A stretch of DNA of 64,000 nucleotides from Acinetobacter sp. NIPH 298 (GCF_000369505.1 NZ_KB850055.1:2165513-2229512); one strand, 5' to 3'. Numbered from the stretch's first letter, positions 7,472 through 17,634 are shown. Program-made: numbers and translations. Notes: generated from the letters alone by a model not told the origin.

Positions 7472-10306
7472 ATGAGCATCATCACTTCTACACCCGGCCA
7501 ACTTCAGGTAATTAAGCGCACTGGTGAAATTGCGACTTTTAACGCTGAAAAAATCTCTGTTGCGATTGGGAAAGCTTTTTTAGCTGTTGAAGGTCAACAA
7601 GGTGCTGACTCTAGTCGCATCCATGACCGTATCACGCAACTGACTGAGATGGTTCTGAATACATTTAATCGCCGTTTACCATCAGGTGGTACGATTCATA
7701 TCGAAGAAATTCAAGATCAAGTTGAATTGGCATTGATGCGCACAGGCGAGCAAAAAGTTGCACGCGCTTATGTGATCTATCGTGATCAACGTGCAACTGC
7801 GCGCCAACAAACTGGGGCAAACCACCACCCGACACTTCAAATCATTGATGCCAAAGGTCAACTGCAACCGTTAGACTTAGATGCATTGACGACCACGATC
7901 GAAACTGCAAGTGCAGATTTGGAAGGCATTGATGTACAAGCCATTGTCGATGAAACTGTTAAGAACTTATATAACGGTGTCAAAGAGAGTGATATTGCCA
8001 CCACCATGATGATGGCAACACGTACCCGCATCGAACATGAACCAAACTACACCTATGTGACGGCACGTTTGTTATGTAATGAGTTGGTCAGCACAGGCTT
8101 AATCTTCTTAGGTTTACCAACCGATACTTCGGAAGGTGATGCTTTAGAAACCTTCTTAAAGAAAGGGATTGAGCTAGATCTACTCTCACCGGATCTTCTT
8201 AATTTTGACCTTGCAAAATTGGCAGCCGCGATTCAACCAGAACGCTCAAACCAATTTACTTATTTAGGTCTACAAACTTTATTTGACCGTTACTTTATCC
8301 ATTCAAATGGTGTGCGTTTTGAATTACCACAATTATTCTTTATGCGTGTGTCGATGGGTCTGGCAGTCAGCGAAGAAAATAAAGAAGACCGTGCAATCGA
8401 GTTCTATAACTTACTGTCTAGCTTCGACTACATGGCATCTACGCCTACCCTATTTAACTCAGGGACATTACGCCCACAACTTTCAAGCTGTTACTTGACC
8501 ACTATTGGTGATGACTTGTATGACATTTATGGTGCAATGCGTGACAACGCAATGCTATCAAAATGGGCTGGCGGTTTAGGTAATGACTGGACACCTGTTC
8601 GTGCGTTGAACTCATATATCAAAGGTACGAATGGTAAATCTCAGGGTGTTGTTCCATTCCTGAAAGTGGCCAACGATACCGCAGTCGCTGTCAACCAAGG
8701 TGGTAAACGTAAAGGTGCAGTATGTGCGTACCTAGAAACTTGGCACTTGGATATCGAAGAATTCCTAGAGCTACGTAAGAACACCGGTGATGATCGCCGT
8801 CGTACTCACGACATGAACACTGCAAACTGGGTGCCAGACCTATTTATGCAGCGTGTATTTGAAGATGGTGATTGGACATTATTCACCCCTTCTGAAACAC
8901 CAGATTTGCATGACTTGACGGGCGCTGCCTTTGCTGAGCGTTATGCTTACTACGAAGGCATTGCGAAAGAAAGCAATATGCTTCATAAGAAAATCCGTGC
9001 GAAAGACTTATGGCGCAAAATGCTGTCTATGTTATTTGAAACTGGTCATCCTTGGATCACATTCAAAGACGTATGTAACTTACGCTCACCACAGCAACAC
9101 GTCGGCGTAGTGCACTCATCTAACTTGTGTACAGAAATCACCTTAAATACTAGCCAAGATGAAATCGCGGTATGTAACTTAGGTTCGATTAACCTTGTAG
9201 AACACGTTAAAGGTGGTGTGCTCGATCGCGAGAAACTTGCTCGTACCATTAAAACTGCAGTTCGTATGCTCGATAACGTGATCGACATTAACTACTATGC
9301 AGTTCCACAAGCGAAGAACTCGAACTTGAAGCACCGCCCTGTCGGTATGGGTATCATGGGCTTCCAAGATGCACTTTATGAAATGGGCATCGCTTATGGT
9401 TCTGATGCAGCCGTTGATTTTGCTGATGAATCAATGGAAGTGATTAGCTACTATGCAATCCAAACTTCGAGTGATTTGGCTGTTGAGCGTGGTGTGTATA
9501 CAACATTTAAAGGTTCATTGTGGGATCAAGGTATCCTTCCAATCGACTCTTTAGACCTTGTTGCAAAAACTCGTCCAGAGCGTATGTTTGAAGTTGACCG
9601 TACTCAACGTTTGGACTGGGACACATTACGTGCCAAAGTTCAAAAAGATGGTATGCGTAACTCGAATGTGATGGCGATTGCACCAACGGCAACCATTTCA
9701 AATATTTGTGGTGTGTCTCAATCCATTGAGCCAACATTCCAAAACTTATATGTGAAATCAAATCTTTCTGGTGAATTCACTGTGATCAACCCATACCTCG
9801 TTCGTTCATTAAAAGAACGTGGTCTGTGGGATACCGTGATGGTCAATGACCTGAAACACTTTGAAGGTTCTGTACAAAAAATTGCGCGTATTCCTGAAGA
9901 ATTGAAAGCAATCTTTGCGACTGCATTTGAAGTGGATACACGTTGGATCGTTGATGCTGCGTCTCGTCGTCAAAAATGGATCGATCAAGCACAATCACTG
10001 AACCTTTATATCGCTGGTGCAAATGGTAAGAAGCTTGACATCACCTATAAAATGGCATGGTTACGTGGTCTGAAAACGACTTATTACCTCCGAGCTTTGG
10101 GTGCAACCTCTGCTGAGAAATCAACGATTAATACGGGTGCACTCAATGCAGTGAAACCAGCATCGGCTGAAGCTCCTGTGGTTGCAGCGCAAGTTGTGGA
10201 AGATAAAAAGCCAGAAGCTAAAGTTGAAGAAGACGGTTTTACCACTGCGGCTCCAGTGCCAATGGCGTGTTCAATCGACAACCCAGACTGTGAAGCTTGT
10301 CAGTAA
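7472..10306 (+). CDS. nrdA: Ribonucleoside-diphosphate reductase, class Ia, alpha subunit
   Basis: Large catalytic subunit (944 residues) that reduces ribonucleoside diphosphates to deoxy forms with NrdB. Two ATP-cone-like regions open the protein (from about residue 12, and again from about 124), as in the long pseudomonad NrdA type. Catalytic features include the active-site cysteines in LSSCYLTT and SSNLCTEIT and the radical-site motif in MAIAPTATISNI. The C-terminal thioredoxin-reducible pair lies in CSIDNPDCEACQ. A linker rich in Ala, Val, Lys and Glu precedes that tail. DnaA boxes lie upstream, and a terminator separates it from nrdB. Confidence 0.97.
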   Translation: MSIITSTPGQLQVIKRTGEIATFNAEKISVAIGKAFLAVEGQQGADSSRIHDRITQLTEMVLNTFNRRLPSGGTIHIEEIQDQVELALMRTGEQKVARAYVIYRDQRATARQQTGANHHPTLQIIDAKGQLQPLDLDALTTTIETASADLEGIDVQAIVDETVKNLYNGVKESDIATTMMMATRTRIEHEPNYTYVTARLLCNELVSTGLIFLGLPTDTSEGDALETFLKKGIELDLLSPDLLNFDLAKLAAAIQPERSNQFTYLGLQTLFDRYFIHSNGVRFELPQLFFMRVSMGLAVSEENKEDRAIEFYNLLSSFDYMASTPTLFNSGTLRPQLSSCYLTTIGDDLYDIYGAMRDNAMLSKWAGGLGNDWTPVRALNSYIKGTNGKSQGVVPFLKVANDTAVAVNQGGKRKGAVCAYLETWHLDIEEFLELRKNTGDDRRRTHDMNTANWVPDLFMQRVFEDGDWTLFTPSETPDLHDLTGAAFAERYAYYEGIAKESNMLHKKIRAKDLWRKMLSMLFETGHPWITFKDVCNLRSPQQHVGVVHSSNLCTEITLNTSQDEIAVCNLGSINLVEHVKGGVLDREKLARTIKTAVRMLDNVIDINYYAVPQAKNSNLKHRPVGMGIMGFQDALYEMGIAYGSDAAVDFADESMEVISYYAIQTSSDLAVERGVYTTFKGSLWDQGILPIDSLDLVAKTRPERMFEVDRTQRLDWDTLRAKVQKDGMRNSNVMAIAPTATISNICGVSQSIEPTFQNLYVKSNLSGEFTVINPYLVRSLKERGLWDTVMVNDLKHFEGSVQKIARIPEELKAIFATAFEVDTRWIVDAASRRQKWIDQAQSLNLYIAGANGKKLDITYKMAWLRGLKTTYYLRALGATSAEKSTINTGALNAVKPASAEAPVVAAQVVEDKKPEAKVEEDGFTTAAPVPMACSIDNPDCEACQ

Positions 10307-10315
10307 AATTCACCT

Positions 10316-10342
10316 AAGTCCCCCTTTTCAAAAGGGGGACTT
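10316..10342 (+). terminator. Terminator after nrdA
   Basis: Long perfect stem (aagtccccctttt / aaaagggggactt) starting 9 bases after the nrdA stop. The tail (aattaaaa) has few Ts, so it may act partly as an mRNA 3' stabiliser, leaving some read-through into the small ORF and nrdB. Confidence 0.6.
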
Positions 10343-10360
10343 AATTAAAAGGCAGAGATT

Positions 10361-10492
10361 ATGTTCAATTTAAGCCATAACTATATGTTAGGACTTGCTG
10401 TTCTGATCTTTGCTTTTATTTTCTTTTATGTGCCCATGGTTTATGCATTTTTAGCCATTCGCAAACAACAGCGTAAGCAAAATAAGTCTTAG
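10361..10492 (+). CDS. Small membrane protein between nrdA and nrdB (43 residues)
   Basis: A complete frame starts at ATG 10361 and stops at TAG 10490-10492. It begins MFNLSHNYMLGL, has one hydrophobic helix of about 25 residues (LGLAVLIFAFIFFYVPMVYAFLA would span it), and ends in a basic tail IRKQQRKQNKS. The layout suggests a single-pass protein with a positive cytoplasmic C-terminus. A weak ribosome binding site (ggcagag) precedes it. I do not recognise the family; position between the two reductase subunits is the only context. Confidence 0.5.
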   Translation: MFNLSHNYMLGLAVLIFAFIFFYVPMVYAFLAIRKQQRKQNKS

Positions 10493-10630
10493 GGATTGTA
10501 GGTCTGAGTTCATCAAAATTTTGAATATCAATCGATAAAACTTAATTTTGCTTACACAATATAAGCGTATATTTAAGATGTCTTTGTTGAGATGTCGATA
10601 ACAGCTATACACAACGAAGAGAGAACGCAA

Positions 10631-11914
10631 ATGTCTATCCTAAGTTGGGACGATTTTGAAGATGATTCGCAAAAACCGACTACACATGAACACAAGTCTG
10701 CGCCCGTCGAACCGAAAAAAGCGGTTGATACGCAGATGGTATCTGATGCAGAGCCTGCATCGCCGAGCGTGGCAGCTTCACAATCCACTGGAGCCAGTGC
10801 CATCCGATCAACAAATCCCACCGATTCGTTGGCTCGAGCATCTAAAGCCTTAGAACATCTCGATGTTGCACCGGGTTTAGAAGAGCTTGAGATGGGTGCA
10901 CAACGTGTGCAAGTTGATGACAAAGCGATGATCAACTGCCGTGCGGACTTGAACCAGCTTGTTCCATTTAAATATGAATGGGCTTGGCAGAAATACCTAG
11001 ACGGATGTGCAAACCACTGGATGCCACAAGAAGTTAACATGAACCATGATATCGCGCTTTGGAAGTCTGAAAATGGCTTAACCGAAGATGAGCGTACCAT
11101 CATCATGCGTTCTTTAGGTTTCTTCTCGACTGCGGACTCATTGGTTGCAAACAACTTGGTTTTGGCGATTTACCGTCATATTACCAACCCTGAATGCCGC
11201 CAATACATCTTGCGTCAAGCATTTGAAGAAGCGATTCACACCCATGCTTATCAATATTGTATTGAGTCTTTGGGCATGGATGAAGGCGAAGTCTTCAATA
11301 TGTACCGTGAAGTCCCAAGTGTTGCGCGTAAAGCAGCATGGGGTTTGAAATATACACAGTCATTGAGCGATCCAACCTTCCAAACTGGTACACCTGAAAA
11401 CGATCAAATCTTATTGCGTAACTTGATTGCATTCTATTGTGTACTTGAAGGTATCTTCTTCTACTGTGGTTTCAGCCAAATCTTATCGATGGGTCGTCGT
11501 AATAAGATGAACGGTGTTGCTGAGCAATTCCAATACATCTTGCGTGATGAATCGATGCACTTGAACTTTGGTATCGATATGATTAACCAAATCAAGATCG
11601 AAAACCCACAGTTATGGACGGCTGAATTCCAACAAGAAGTCATTCAAATGATTCTTGAAGGTACGATGCTTGAGATCGAATATGCACGTGACACGATGCC
11701 ACGCGGTGTATTGGGTATGAACGCAGCAATGATGGAAGAATACTTAAAATTCATCTGTAACCGTCGCCTATCTCAACTTGGTTTACCAGAGCAGTTTGCT
11801 GGTGTGACCAATCCATTCCAGTGGATGTCAGAAATGATGGATTTACGCAAAGAGAAGAATTTCTTCGAAACGCGCGTAACTGATTATCAGACTGGCGGTG
11901 CTTTGAGCTGGTAA
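10631..11914 (+). CDS. nrdB: Ribonucleoside-diphosphate reductase, class Ia, beta subunit
   Basis: The radical-generating small subunit, which houses a diiron-tyrosyl cofactor and works with NrdA. I chose the ATG at 10631 (MSILSWDDF), with gagag upstream, over the in-frame ATG at 10592. This gives 427 residues. Metal-ligand helices are recognisable in [24 protein letters not shown] and [11 protein letters not shown]. The N-terminal 85 residues are low-complexity (Lys, Ser, Pro, Ala-rich) and probably disordered, longer than in Escherichia coli NrdB. It lies 324 bases after nrdA, so a separate promoter is possible. Confidence 0.96.
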   Translation: MSILSWDDFEDDSQKPTTHEHKSAPVEPKKAVDTQMVSDAEPASPSVAASQSTGASAIRSTNPTDSLARASKALEHLDVAPGLEELEMGAQRVQVDDKAMINCRADLNQLVPFKYEWAWQKYLDGCANHWMPQEVNMNHDIALWKSENGLTEDERTIIMRSLGFFSTADSLVANNLVLAIYRHITNPECRQYILRQAFEEAIHTHAYQYCIESLGMDEGEVFNMYREVPSVARKAAWGLKYTQSLSDPTFQTGTPENDQILLRNLIAFYCVLEGIFFYCGFSQILSMGRRNKMNGVAEQFQYILRDESMHLNFGIDMINQIKIENPQLWTAEFQQEVIQMILEGTMLEIEYARDTMPRGVLGMNAAMMEEYLKFICNRRLSQLGLPEQFAGVTNPFQWMSEMMDLRKEKNFFETRVTDYQTGGALSW

Positions 11915-11944
11915 AAACGTCACGCGATACATAAAATTTCATTG

Positions 11945-11976
11945 AAAAACCCGCCATTAATAATGGCGGATTTTTC
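11945..11976 (+). terminator. Terminator after nrdB
   Basis: A 9-bp stem (ccgccatta / taatggcgg) extended by flanking A and T runs (gaaaaa / tttttc), 30 bases after the nrdB stop. A classical intrinsic terminator, which may also serve the convergent minus-strand gene. Confidence 0.85.
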
Positions 11977-12021
11977 AATATTTTAAGCTAATAAAAAGTG
12001 AAAACGCAAACTTATTAAAAT

Positions 12022-14949
12022 TTAAGTTTTATCAAAAATTTGAGATCCAACAAAACCTCTTTGCATACCACTTTCAGCAAACTCTTTACAATATGAATCG
12101 ATTTTCCATTTAGGTAAATTTTCAATTTTCAATTTAATTTGGCTGTCAATAGAAACCAAATCTATAGAATCACGAAATCTATTAGCTCTAGAAGGTGCTG
12201 TTTTCTCCCAACTATTTAAAGCCATATTATAAAAATATAAAGAATTTTCTCGATCTCTGGAACTCTTCAACAAATTAAATATCCAAGATGCAGCATATCC
12301 CGTATTCAATATTGCATAACTATTACGTTCTCTTACCAATATATCAAATGAAATAAAGTAACAAGTTAATGCATTCTCTTTATCTCCAAGCAATTCTAGA
12401 CATTTACCGACATTTCCATAAAAATGACCACCTAACTCTATTTTAGTTTTATTTAGAATATTCTCTAATTTTTCTCCACGTAGAAAATGATTAAGCGCTA
12501 ACTCAATATTTCCTGTTTTACCAGAGTCTCGATACGCTAAAGCCAAATTATGGCGAAGTGAAGATATATCAGAGATCCCAGACTCATCTAATAAGTGAAC
12601 ACCATATTCTCCTATTTCTATGGCCTCTGCATATTTTTCCTGAAACCAGAAGAAAAAACATTTTTCACTACAATAAGATAAGAAATGGTTACCTTTTCCT
12701 GGTATAACTTTAGCGTATTCATCCAAAAAATATTCGCTTTTATCAAACATCCCGAATTGAATCAAAGTTGTAGTTAGACTAAAAAATAAACCATGAAAAT
12801 AAGGATATTCATTATCAATAGCAATTTTAAACTTTATCGAGCTAAATAGTTTCTCTGAAACTCTTAAATATTCCTCAGTATAACCAGCAGTTAAAATTGG
12901 TGAGCTTACTTCTTCAAGAACACTCAAAGCTGAAACATAGTCTTCATTATTAATATGCAACTCAACTTTAGACATCCAATTTTGAAAATCTGAGAAATTC
13001 AAGTCATCATTAAGCCTTGGCTTTAAAATATAAATAAATTTATCGTAATATTGCACTAACAACGTAATAAACTTGGAACGCTCATTGGGAGGGAACTTTG
13101 AAATTATAAATTCTTTTACTAGAGGATGTAACTCAACCAAATCTGCATTATCACTAGATGATTTAATTTCTATTAAATTTAAATTTTTTAAAACTTTAAA
13201 CGCTCTATCAAACTGATTACTATTTAGCTCTGACTCCATAATTTTTTTTAAATTAAGAATAGTTTCTGGTTTAACAGATTCAGCAATTCCTCGCAAAAGA
13301 TTTCTTTGCTTGTCATTTAAAGAAGACCAAACTTCATTTAAAATCTTTTCAGATAAAATGGATGAGAATGCCTCTTCATTAAAATTTGTTTTATCTTCTA
13401 TACTTTTAATAAAAGCATTAACAGTTTCCACCCCTCTTAAAGCTTGAGCGGCAATTAAGTTAATCCATAAGGGGTGACCTTTTGTCAGTTGATATGACTT
13501 ATTAGATAGTTCTGCTAATTCAACTTTATTTACTGATACTTTATATAATTCGAAAATTTCTAAACACTCACTTTCAGACAAACCATCAAGCTTAATTTGG
13601 TAAAAATCTGAACCTGCTTCTCGAATAAATGGTCGACAAGTGAAAATAAATTTAGAATTATGCGTTGTACTTTGTGCCTGATCAAAAAAATATTTCATAC
13701 TACCTAGTGGCGTAAAATATTCTAAATCAATATAACTATCAATGTTATCAAAAACAAATAGTATTCTTCTGTTAAGTAAATTTTTAAAAAATATATCAAT
13801 CAACTCATTTATTGAAATTGAATCATATTCTTTTATATTAAAATCCCCATGAGTTAAGCGCTGTATAAGAGAAATCAATTTAGTTTGAAATCTATTAGTT
13901 TCTTCCTTAAAATCCCTCCAATCTACAAACTCATATTTTTCTTTTTGCATTGCATCTTTTAAAATATATGAAGCTAAAGCTGATTTTCCTTGACCGCCAA
14001 TCCCAGTAATAAATATGACCTTAAAAAAATCAACTGATAAATTTTGAATTTCTTTTTTCCGCCCAACCCAAAATTTACTAGTTGGCGGTATTTCGATGTC
14101 ATAATCATCAAAATTTTGTGAAGCTGGCACATCAATTAACTTTTCATTTTCACCCGAATGAATTTCAAGCAATGGAACAACACTATCTTTTATTTGATTT
14201 AATTTATTTTCTAAATCTCCATATGAATCTATTAGTATGGAAGTTAGTCGCACATTTTCAACCTTAATTTCTTGCGTCGAAATTATGAAATGTTCTTGCG
14301 TATACCCATTATACAATTTCCCAATAAAATCCATCACATGATTTATATAAGGATCTGAAAGACTAAAACCTAGAAACAATATAGATTTATCTGTTATGAT
14401 TTTTTTAAGTTCAAAAATTGAAGCCTGCTCATTAGCGTTATAAAGTTCATCATATTGTGAGGGGAAATAGATACATTTATCTGGCTCATTTATATCACCA
14501 TGTAGTTTAAATATATACTTATCATAACCAGAAATTCTAGAGACTTTATATTGGTTACTATAGGAAACCACCTCAAAATTTTTATATTGTTTCTCTAATA
14601 AAGTATCGTAATTTGTAGTTATAATCTTAGTGGAAATTGAGCCTAAAATTTGGTGAGTAGTTGAAGGTAATTTATCATCATGGGATCTTATTACTTTTTC
14701 TAGAATTTCAATTGCATTAACTTTTAATCTATCTATCTTCTGCAAAACATCTACAGGCGACATGATATCATCATTTATTGCATTAATATACTTATCACAT
14801 TTGTCTTCATACTCTCTCAACCCCTCTAAAATTTCGATAGTAAGTTTATTCCAATTTGGTAAACCACAACTCATAGATAAGCCAGCGCCAATAAAAATCA
14901 CTAGCTTATTTTCCTTTGCTTTTGCTATTAAATTACTTGGTATCATCAT
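12022..14949 (-). CDS. SIR2-STAND NTPase-repeat protein, probable anti-phage defence effector
   Basis: A 975-residue protein with three parts. Residues 1-250 are a SIR2-like NAD-binding domain: GAGLS (21-25), TTNYD (111-115), the likely catalytic His in LHGD (149-152), and LGFSLSDPY (193-201). Residues 290-540 are a STAND/NB-ARC-like NTPase: entry motif WVGRKKE, Walker A GIGGQGKS (316-323), Walker B RRILFVFDNID (394-404), and a GHPLWI motif (491-496). The rest is alpha-helical repeat sequence resembling TPRs. SIR2-STAND proteins such as Avs5 deplete NAD when they sense phage; that role is inferred here. The gene is far more AT-rich than its neighbours and stands alone between nrdB and mqo, which suggests horizontal gain. 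Confidence 0.85.
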   Translation of the reverse strand: MMIPSNLIAKAKENKLVIFIGAGLSMSCGLPNWNKLTIEILEGLREYEDKCDKYINAINDDIMSPVDVLQKIDRLKVNAIEILEKVIRSHDDKLPSTTHQILGSISTKIITTNYDTLLEKQYKNFEVVSYSNQYKVSRISGYDKYIFKLHGDINEPDKCIYFPSQYDELYNANEQASIFELKKIITDKSILFLGFSLSDPYINHVMDFIGKLYNGYTQEHFIISTQEIKVENVRLTSILIDSYGDLENKLNQIKDSVVPLLEIHSGENEKLIDVPASQNFDDYDIEIPPTSKFWVGRKKEIQNLSVDFFKVIFITGIGGQGKSALASYILKDAMQKEKYEFVDWRDFKEETNRFQTKLISLIQRLTHGDFNIKEYDSISINELIDIFFKNLLNRRILFVFDNIDSYIDLEYFTPLGSMKYFFDQAQSTTHNSKFIFTCRPFIREAGSDFYQIKLDGLSESECLEIFELYKVSVNKVELAELSNKSYQLTKGHPLWINLIAAQALRGVETVNAFIKSIEDKTNFNEEAFSSILSEKILNEVWSSLNDKQRNLLRGIAESVKPETILNLKKIMESELNSNQFDRAFKVLKNLNLIEIKSSSDNADLVELHPLVKEFIISKFPPNERSKFITLLVQYYDKFIYILKPRLNDDLNFSDFQNWMSKVELHINNEDYVSALSVLEEVSSPILTAGYTEEYLRVSEKLFSSIKFKIAIDNEYPYFHGLFFSLTTTLIQFGMFDKSEYFLDEYAKVIPGKGNHFLSYCSEKCFFFWFQEKYAEAIEIGEYGVHLLDESGISDISSLRHNLALAYRDSGKTGNIELALNHFLRGEKLENILNKTKIELGGHFYGNVGKCLELLGDKENALTCYFISFDILVRERNSYAILNTGYAASWIFNLLKSSRDRENSLYFYNMALNSWEKTAPSRANRFRDSIDLVSIDSQIKLKIENLPKWKIDSYCKEFAESGMQRGFVGSQIFDKT

Positions 14950-15456
14950 ACTTTTAAAATTATATTAGAAATAAACACAATTATATAATAAAATTTATAT
15001 TTCAGATACTTATGTTATAACAATATTATTAATTAATTGCTTATATAGAGTTGCTAACTTAGGCAATAAAAGCCGTTAGCAATATGCCTAAAGCCTTCAA
15101 CCAATCCATTAATTCAATCACATCAAGTCGTCTTTCTAAGATTTCAACTTTAGAAACATGAGATTGTGACTTCCCTAAACGCCGGACAAGCTCAACCTGA
15201 GTCACTTTGCATAAAGCTCAACCCCTCCCATAAGTTACCCTGACCAAGAATTAAAAAAGTGATATGAGTCACGTATTTTGAAACATTAAATACACAAAAA
15301 TACCATCCAAATTAAAGTAAAATTCACAAAATTGTCTCCAACATCAATTAAAGCACTCACCTATCCAGATGTGTCTTTAATGCGCCAATCCTCATTTAAA
15401 TCTTTTCTTTCTATATCAGCTATATAGGAAGTCATTTAATTTTTAAGGTAAATTGA
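14950..15456. other. Intergenic region between the SIR2 gene and mqo
   Basis: About 500 bases. The first 110 are extremely AT-rich and probably hold the SIR2-gene promoter (minus strand). Bases 15059-15217 hold a remnant of an XRE regulator, listed separately. The rest leads to mqo; no distinct promoter boxes stand out. Confidence 0.5.
15059..15217 (-). pseudogene. Remnant of an XRE-family (HTH_3) regulator
   Basis: Read on the minus strand, the frame ending at the stop 15059-15061 gives KVTQVELVRRLGKSQSHVSK followed by VEILERRLDVIELMDWLKAL. This is the core of a Cro/C1-type helix-turn-helix (compare TQxELAxxLGxSQSxVSKxE). The frame is closed upstream by a TGA at 15218-15220, and the first helix is missing. 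No normal ATG start exists; a GTG at the V of VTQ is possible but would lack helix 1. It is most likely a decayed regulator, lying just upstream of the SIR2 gene on the same strand. Confidence 0.6.
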
Positions 15457-17097
15457 ATGAAAAAATTTTGGAAATACTTATTAGCACTTCTTCTAGTGCT
15501 AATCGTTATCGCAATTGCCTTTCTTTTTAGACCCGTTACGTCTAAGGCAATCAAAACTAAAACTAACGAGCCAGTTGTCGATGTTGTTCTCATCGGTGGC
15601 GGTATCATGAGTGCCACTTTGGGTGCTTATCTCAACGAACTACAACCCGATTGGAACGTTCGCATGTATGAACGTCTTGATGCAGTTGCTCAAGAAAGTT
15701 CTAATGGCTTTAACAATGCGGGTACAGGTCACTCTGGCTTTATGGAAATGAACTATACCGAAGAAAAAGACGGTAAGATGGACGTTTCTAAAGCAGTCAA
15801 TGTGGCGAGTCAGTTTGAAATTGCAAAGCAGTTTTGGGCGCACCAAGTGAAACAAGGTGTATTGGGTACTCCAAACAGCTTTATTAACCCTGTGCCACAC
15901 ATTGCCTTTGTATGGGGTGACAATGTGAAGTTCATGGAGAAGCGTTATGCAGCCATGACTCAAGAACCACTATTCGCGGGCATGAAAATTAGTGAAGACC
16001 CAACTGAAATTCAACAATGGGCACCATTGGTGATGGATGGCCGTGATCCGCAACAAAAAATCGCAGCAACACGTATGGACGTTGGCTCTGACGTGAACTA
16101 CGGCGCGATCACAACTCAACTGGTCAATCATCTGGAAAAAAATCCAAACTTCAAACTCAGAACGTCAACTGAAGTAACTGGCATCAGTAAAAATGATGAC
16201 AATACATGGTCTGTTGCGTTTAAAGATTTGAAATCTGGTGAAGTCAACCATGTCAAAACACGTTTTGTGTTTATTGGTGCGGGCGGTGCAGCCATTAAAT
16301 TATTGCAAATGACGGGCTTGCCAGAAGCAAAACAATACGCAGGCTTCCCTGTCGGTGGTGAATTCCTTGTTACTGATAACCCTGCAATTACCGAGAAACA
16401 CACTGCCAAAGTCTATGGTCGTGCGGATCTTGGCGCGCCTCCGATGTCAGTACCACATATTGATACACGTTATATCGACGGTAAGAAATATGTCTTGTTC
16501 GGACCTTTTGCAACCTATTCAAATAAGTTCCTAAAATATGGTTCACAACTTGATTTACTTGCATCGACCAACAAGAACAATGTGTTGCCAATGGCAGCGA
16601 TTGGGATGCAAAATGCTGACCTCGTTCAATATTTGGTTAGCCAAGTATTGATGTCGGATGAAGATCGTTTCAATGAGTTGAAAAAATACTACCCTGAAGC
16701 TGATCCTAAAGACTGGCACTTACGCCAAGGCGGTCAACGTGTACAGATCATCAAAAAAGAGCCGGGCAAACCTGCTAAATTGCAGTTTGGTACAGAAATC
16801 TTCACCTCTGAAGATAAGTCTGTAACGGCACTTCTTGGCGCTTCTCCGGGTGCTTCAACCTCACCGTACATCATGCTGAACTTGCTAGAAAAAGCATTCC
16901 CTGAGCAAACGGCTGGGGAATGGAATGGCAAACTTCATGAGATCGTTCGTTCTTATGGTCAAGACCTTGCAACAGATCCAGCGTTGTTAGATCAAATCCG
17001 TCATTACACCAGCTCAACATTAGGCTTAACCTACTCAACGCCTGCGAACTTAGTTCCTGCTCAAAAAGTAGCAAAAGCTGAAGCTGTGGCTCAATAA
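15457..17097 (+). CDS. mqo: Malate:quinone oxidoreductase
   Basis: A 546-residue FAD enzyme that oxidises malate to oxaloacetate and passes electrons to the quinone pool, a membrane-linked step of the citric acid cycle. The FAD Rossmann motif is clear ([14 protein letters not shown], near 44-57), as are [10 protein letters not shown] and the C-terminal [11 protein letters not shown]. Unlike the soluble Escherichia coli type, this protein begins with a basic residue cluster and a strongly hydrophobic helix (about 7-24) ahead of the FAD domain. That suggests an N-terminal membrane anchor. Monocistronic, with its own terminator. Confidence 0.95.
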   Translation: MKKFWKYLLALLLVLIVIAIAFLFRPVTSKAIKTKTNEPVVDVVLIGGGIMSATLGAYLNELQPDWNVRMYERLDAVAQESSNGFNNAGTGHSGFMEMNYTEEKDGKMDVSKAVNVASQFEIAKQFWAHQVKQGVLGTPNSFINPVPHIAFVWGDNVKFMEKRYAAMTQEPLFAGMKISEDPTEIQQWAPLVMDGRDPQQKIAATRMDVGSDVNYGAITTQLVNHLEKNPNFKLRTSTEVTGISKNDDNTWSVAFKDLKSGEVNHVKTRFVFIGAGGAAIKLLQMTGLPEAKQYAGFPVGGEFLVTDNPAITEKHTAKVYGRADLGAPPMSVPHIDTRYIDGKKYVLFGPFATYSNKFLKYGSQLDLLASTNKNNVLPMAAIGMQNADLVQYLVSQVLMSDEDRFNELKKYYPEADPKDWHLRQGGQRVQIIKKEPGKPAKLQFGTEIFTSEDKSVTALLGASPGASTSPYIMLNLLEKAFPEQTAGEWNGKLHEIVRSYGQDLATDPALLDQIRHYTSSTLGLTYSTPANLVPAQKVAKAEAVAQ

Positions 17098-17120
17098 ATA
17101 AATCGCTACATAAATCAAAA

Positions 17121-17149
17121 GGGATGAGTTACGACTCATCCCTTTTTTT
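17121..17149 (+). terminator. Terminator after mqo
   Basis: A 9-bp perfect stem (gggatgagt / actcatccc) with a 4-base loop, followed by seven Ts, 23 bases after the mqo stop. Confidence 0.9.
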
Positions 17150-17634
17150 ACTGTGCATCTACATTCTATCTCTTCTGTTACATCATCAGTTTTGTGGCCT
17201 ATCTACATCCAAACGTTTAAATCATTCACCATCAACAACTTGTCTACGCTACTCATTTAAGAGCTACTGTTTGCGCTAATCAGCCCTCTCTTTACGACTA
17301 AGCATTGTTACGAGACAACTGTATTTTTCTGTCATATCTCTCATTATTATGAGAACATGTGATGCTATCAACATTGCCATCGAACTAACTCAACTGCAAT
17401 CTGCCCTCCCAAAGCCCTGCTTGAACATGTGACTGCCTACCAATAATGGCATCGTTATGACCTCTTGCAATAAATTGGGCGCGTTCAGGCGGTTATTGGA
17501 ACGCGCTTTTTTTTTCGCACCGTACCAGCAATATTGATCAGTGCTTTAGTCTACGTTGTATCAACCAAGACGAAAGTTGAGCTATTTTTTACGTCCACCC
17601 CACACCAAATCGTGGTTTTAAAAATCTAATCCAT
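17150..17634. other. Long intergenic region containing an orphan terminator
   Basis: About 485 bases with no supported protein gene. Its main structure is an intrinsic terminator at 17479-17515 that belongs to no visible gene; a candidate small RNA ending there is listed separately. Confidence 0.5.
17340..17515 (+). ncRNA. Candidate small RNA ending in an orphan intrinsic terminator
   Basis: An 8-bp GC-rich stem (gcgcgttc at 17479-17486 / gaacgcgc at 17499-17506) is followed by nine Ts (17507-17515). No open frame ends there, and mqo already has its own terminator 330 bases earlier. A TATTAT at 17345-17350 could be a -10 box, but no good -35 is seen, so the 5' end given is a guess. I cannot assign a family. 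Confidence 0.4.

Noticed and set aside
10554..10565. acacaatataag before nrdB, resembling half of an NrdR box
   Set aside because: NrdR boxes occur in pairs about 31 bases apart, and no second box is present at that distance.
10573..11154. 193-residue minus-strand frame across the nrdB start
   Set aside because: It is the antisense of a well-supported gene with clear family motifs; its composition is Ser- and Cys-rich noise.
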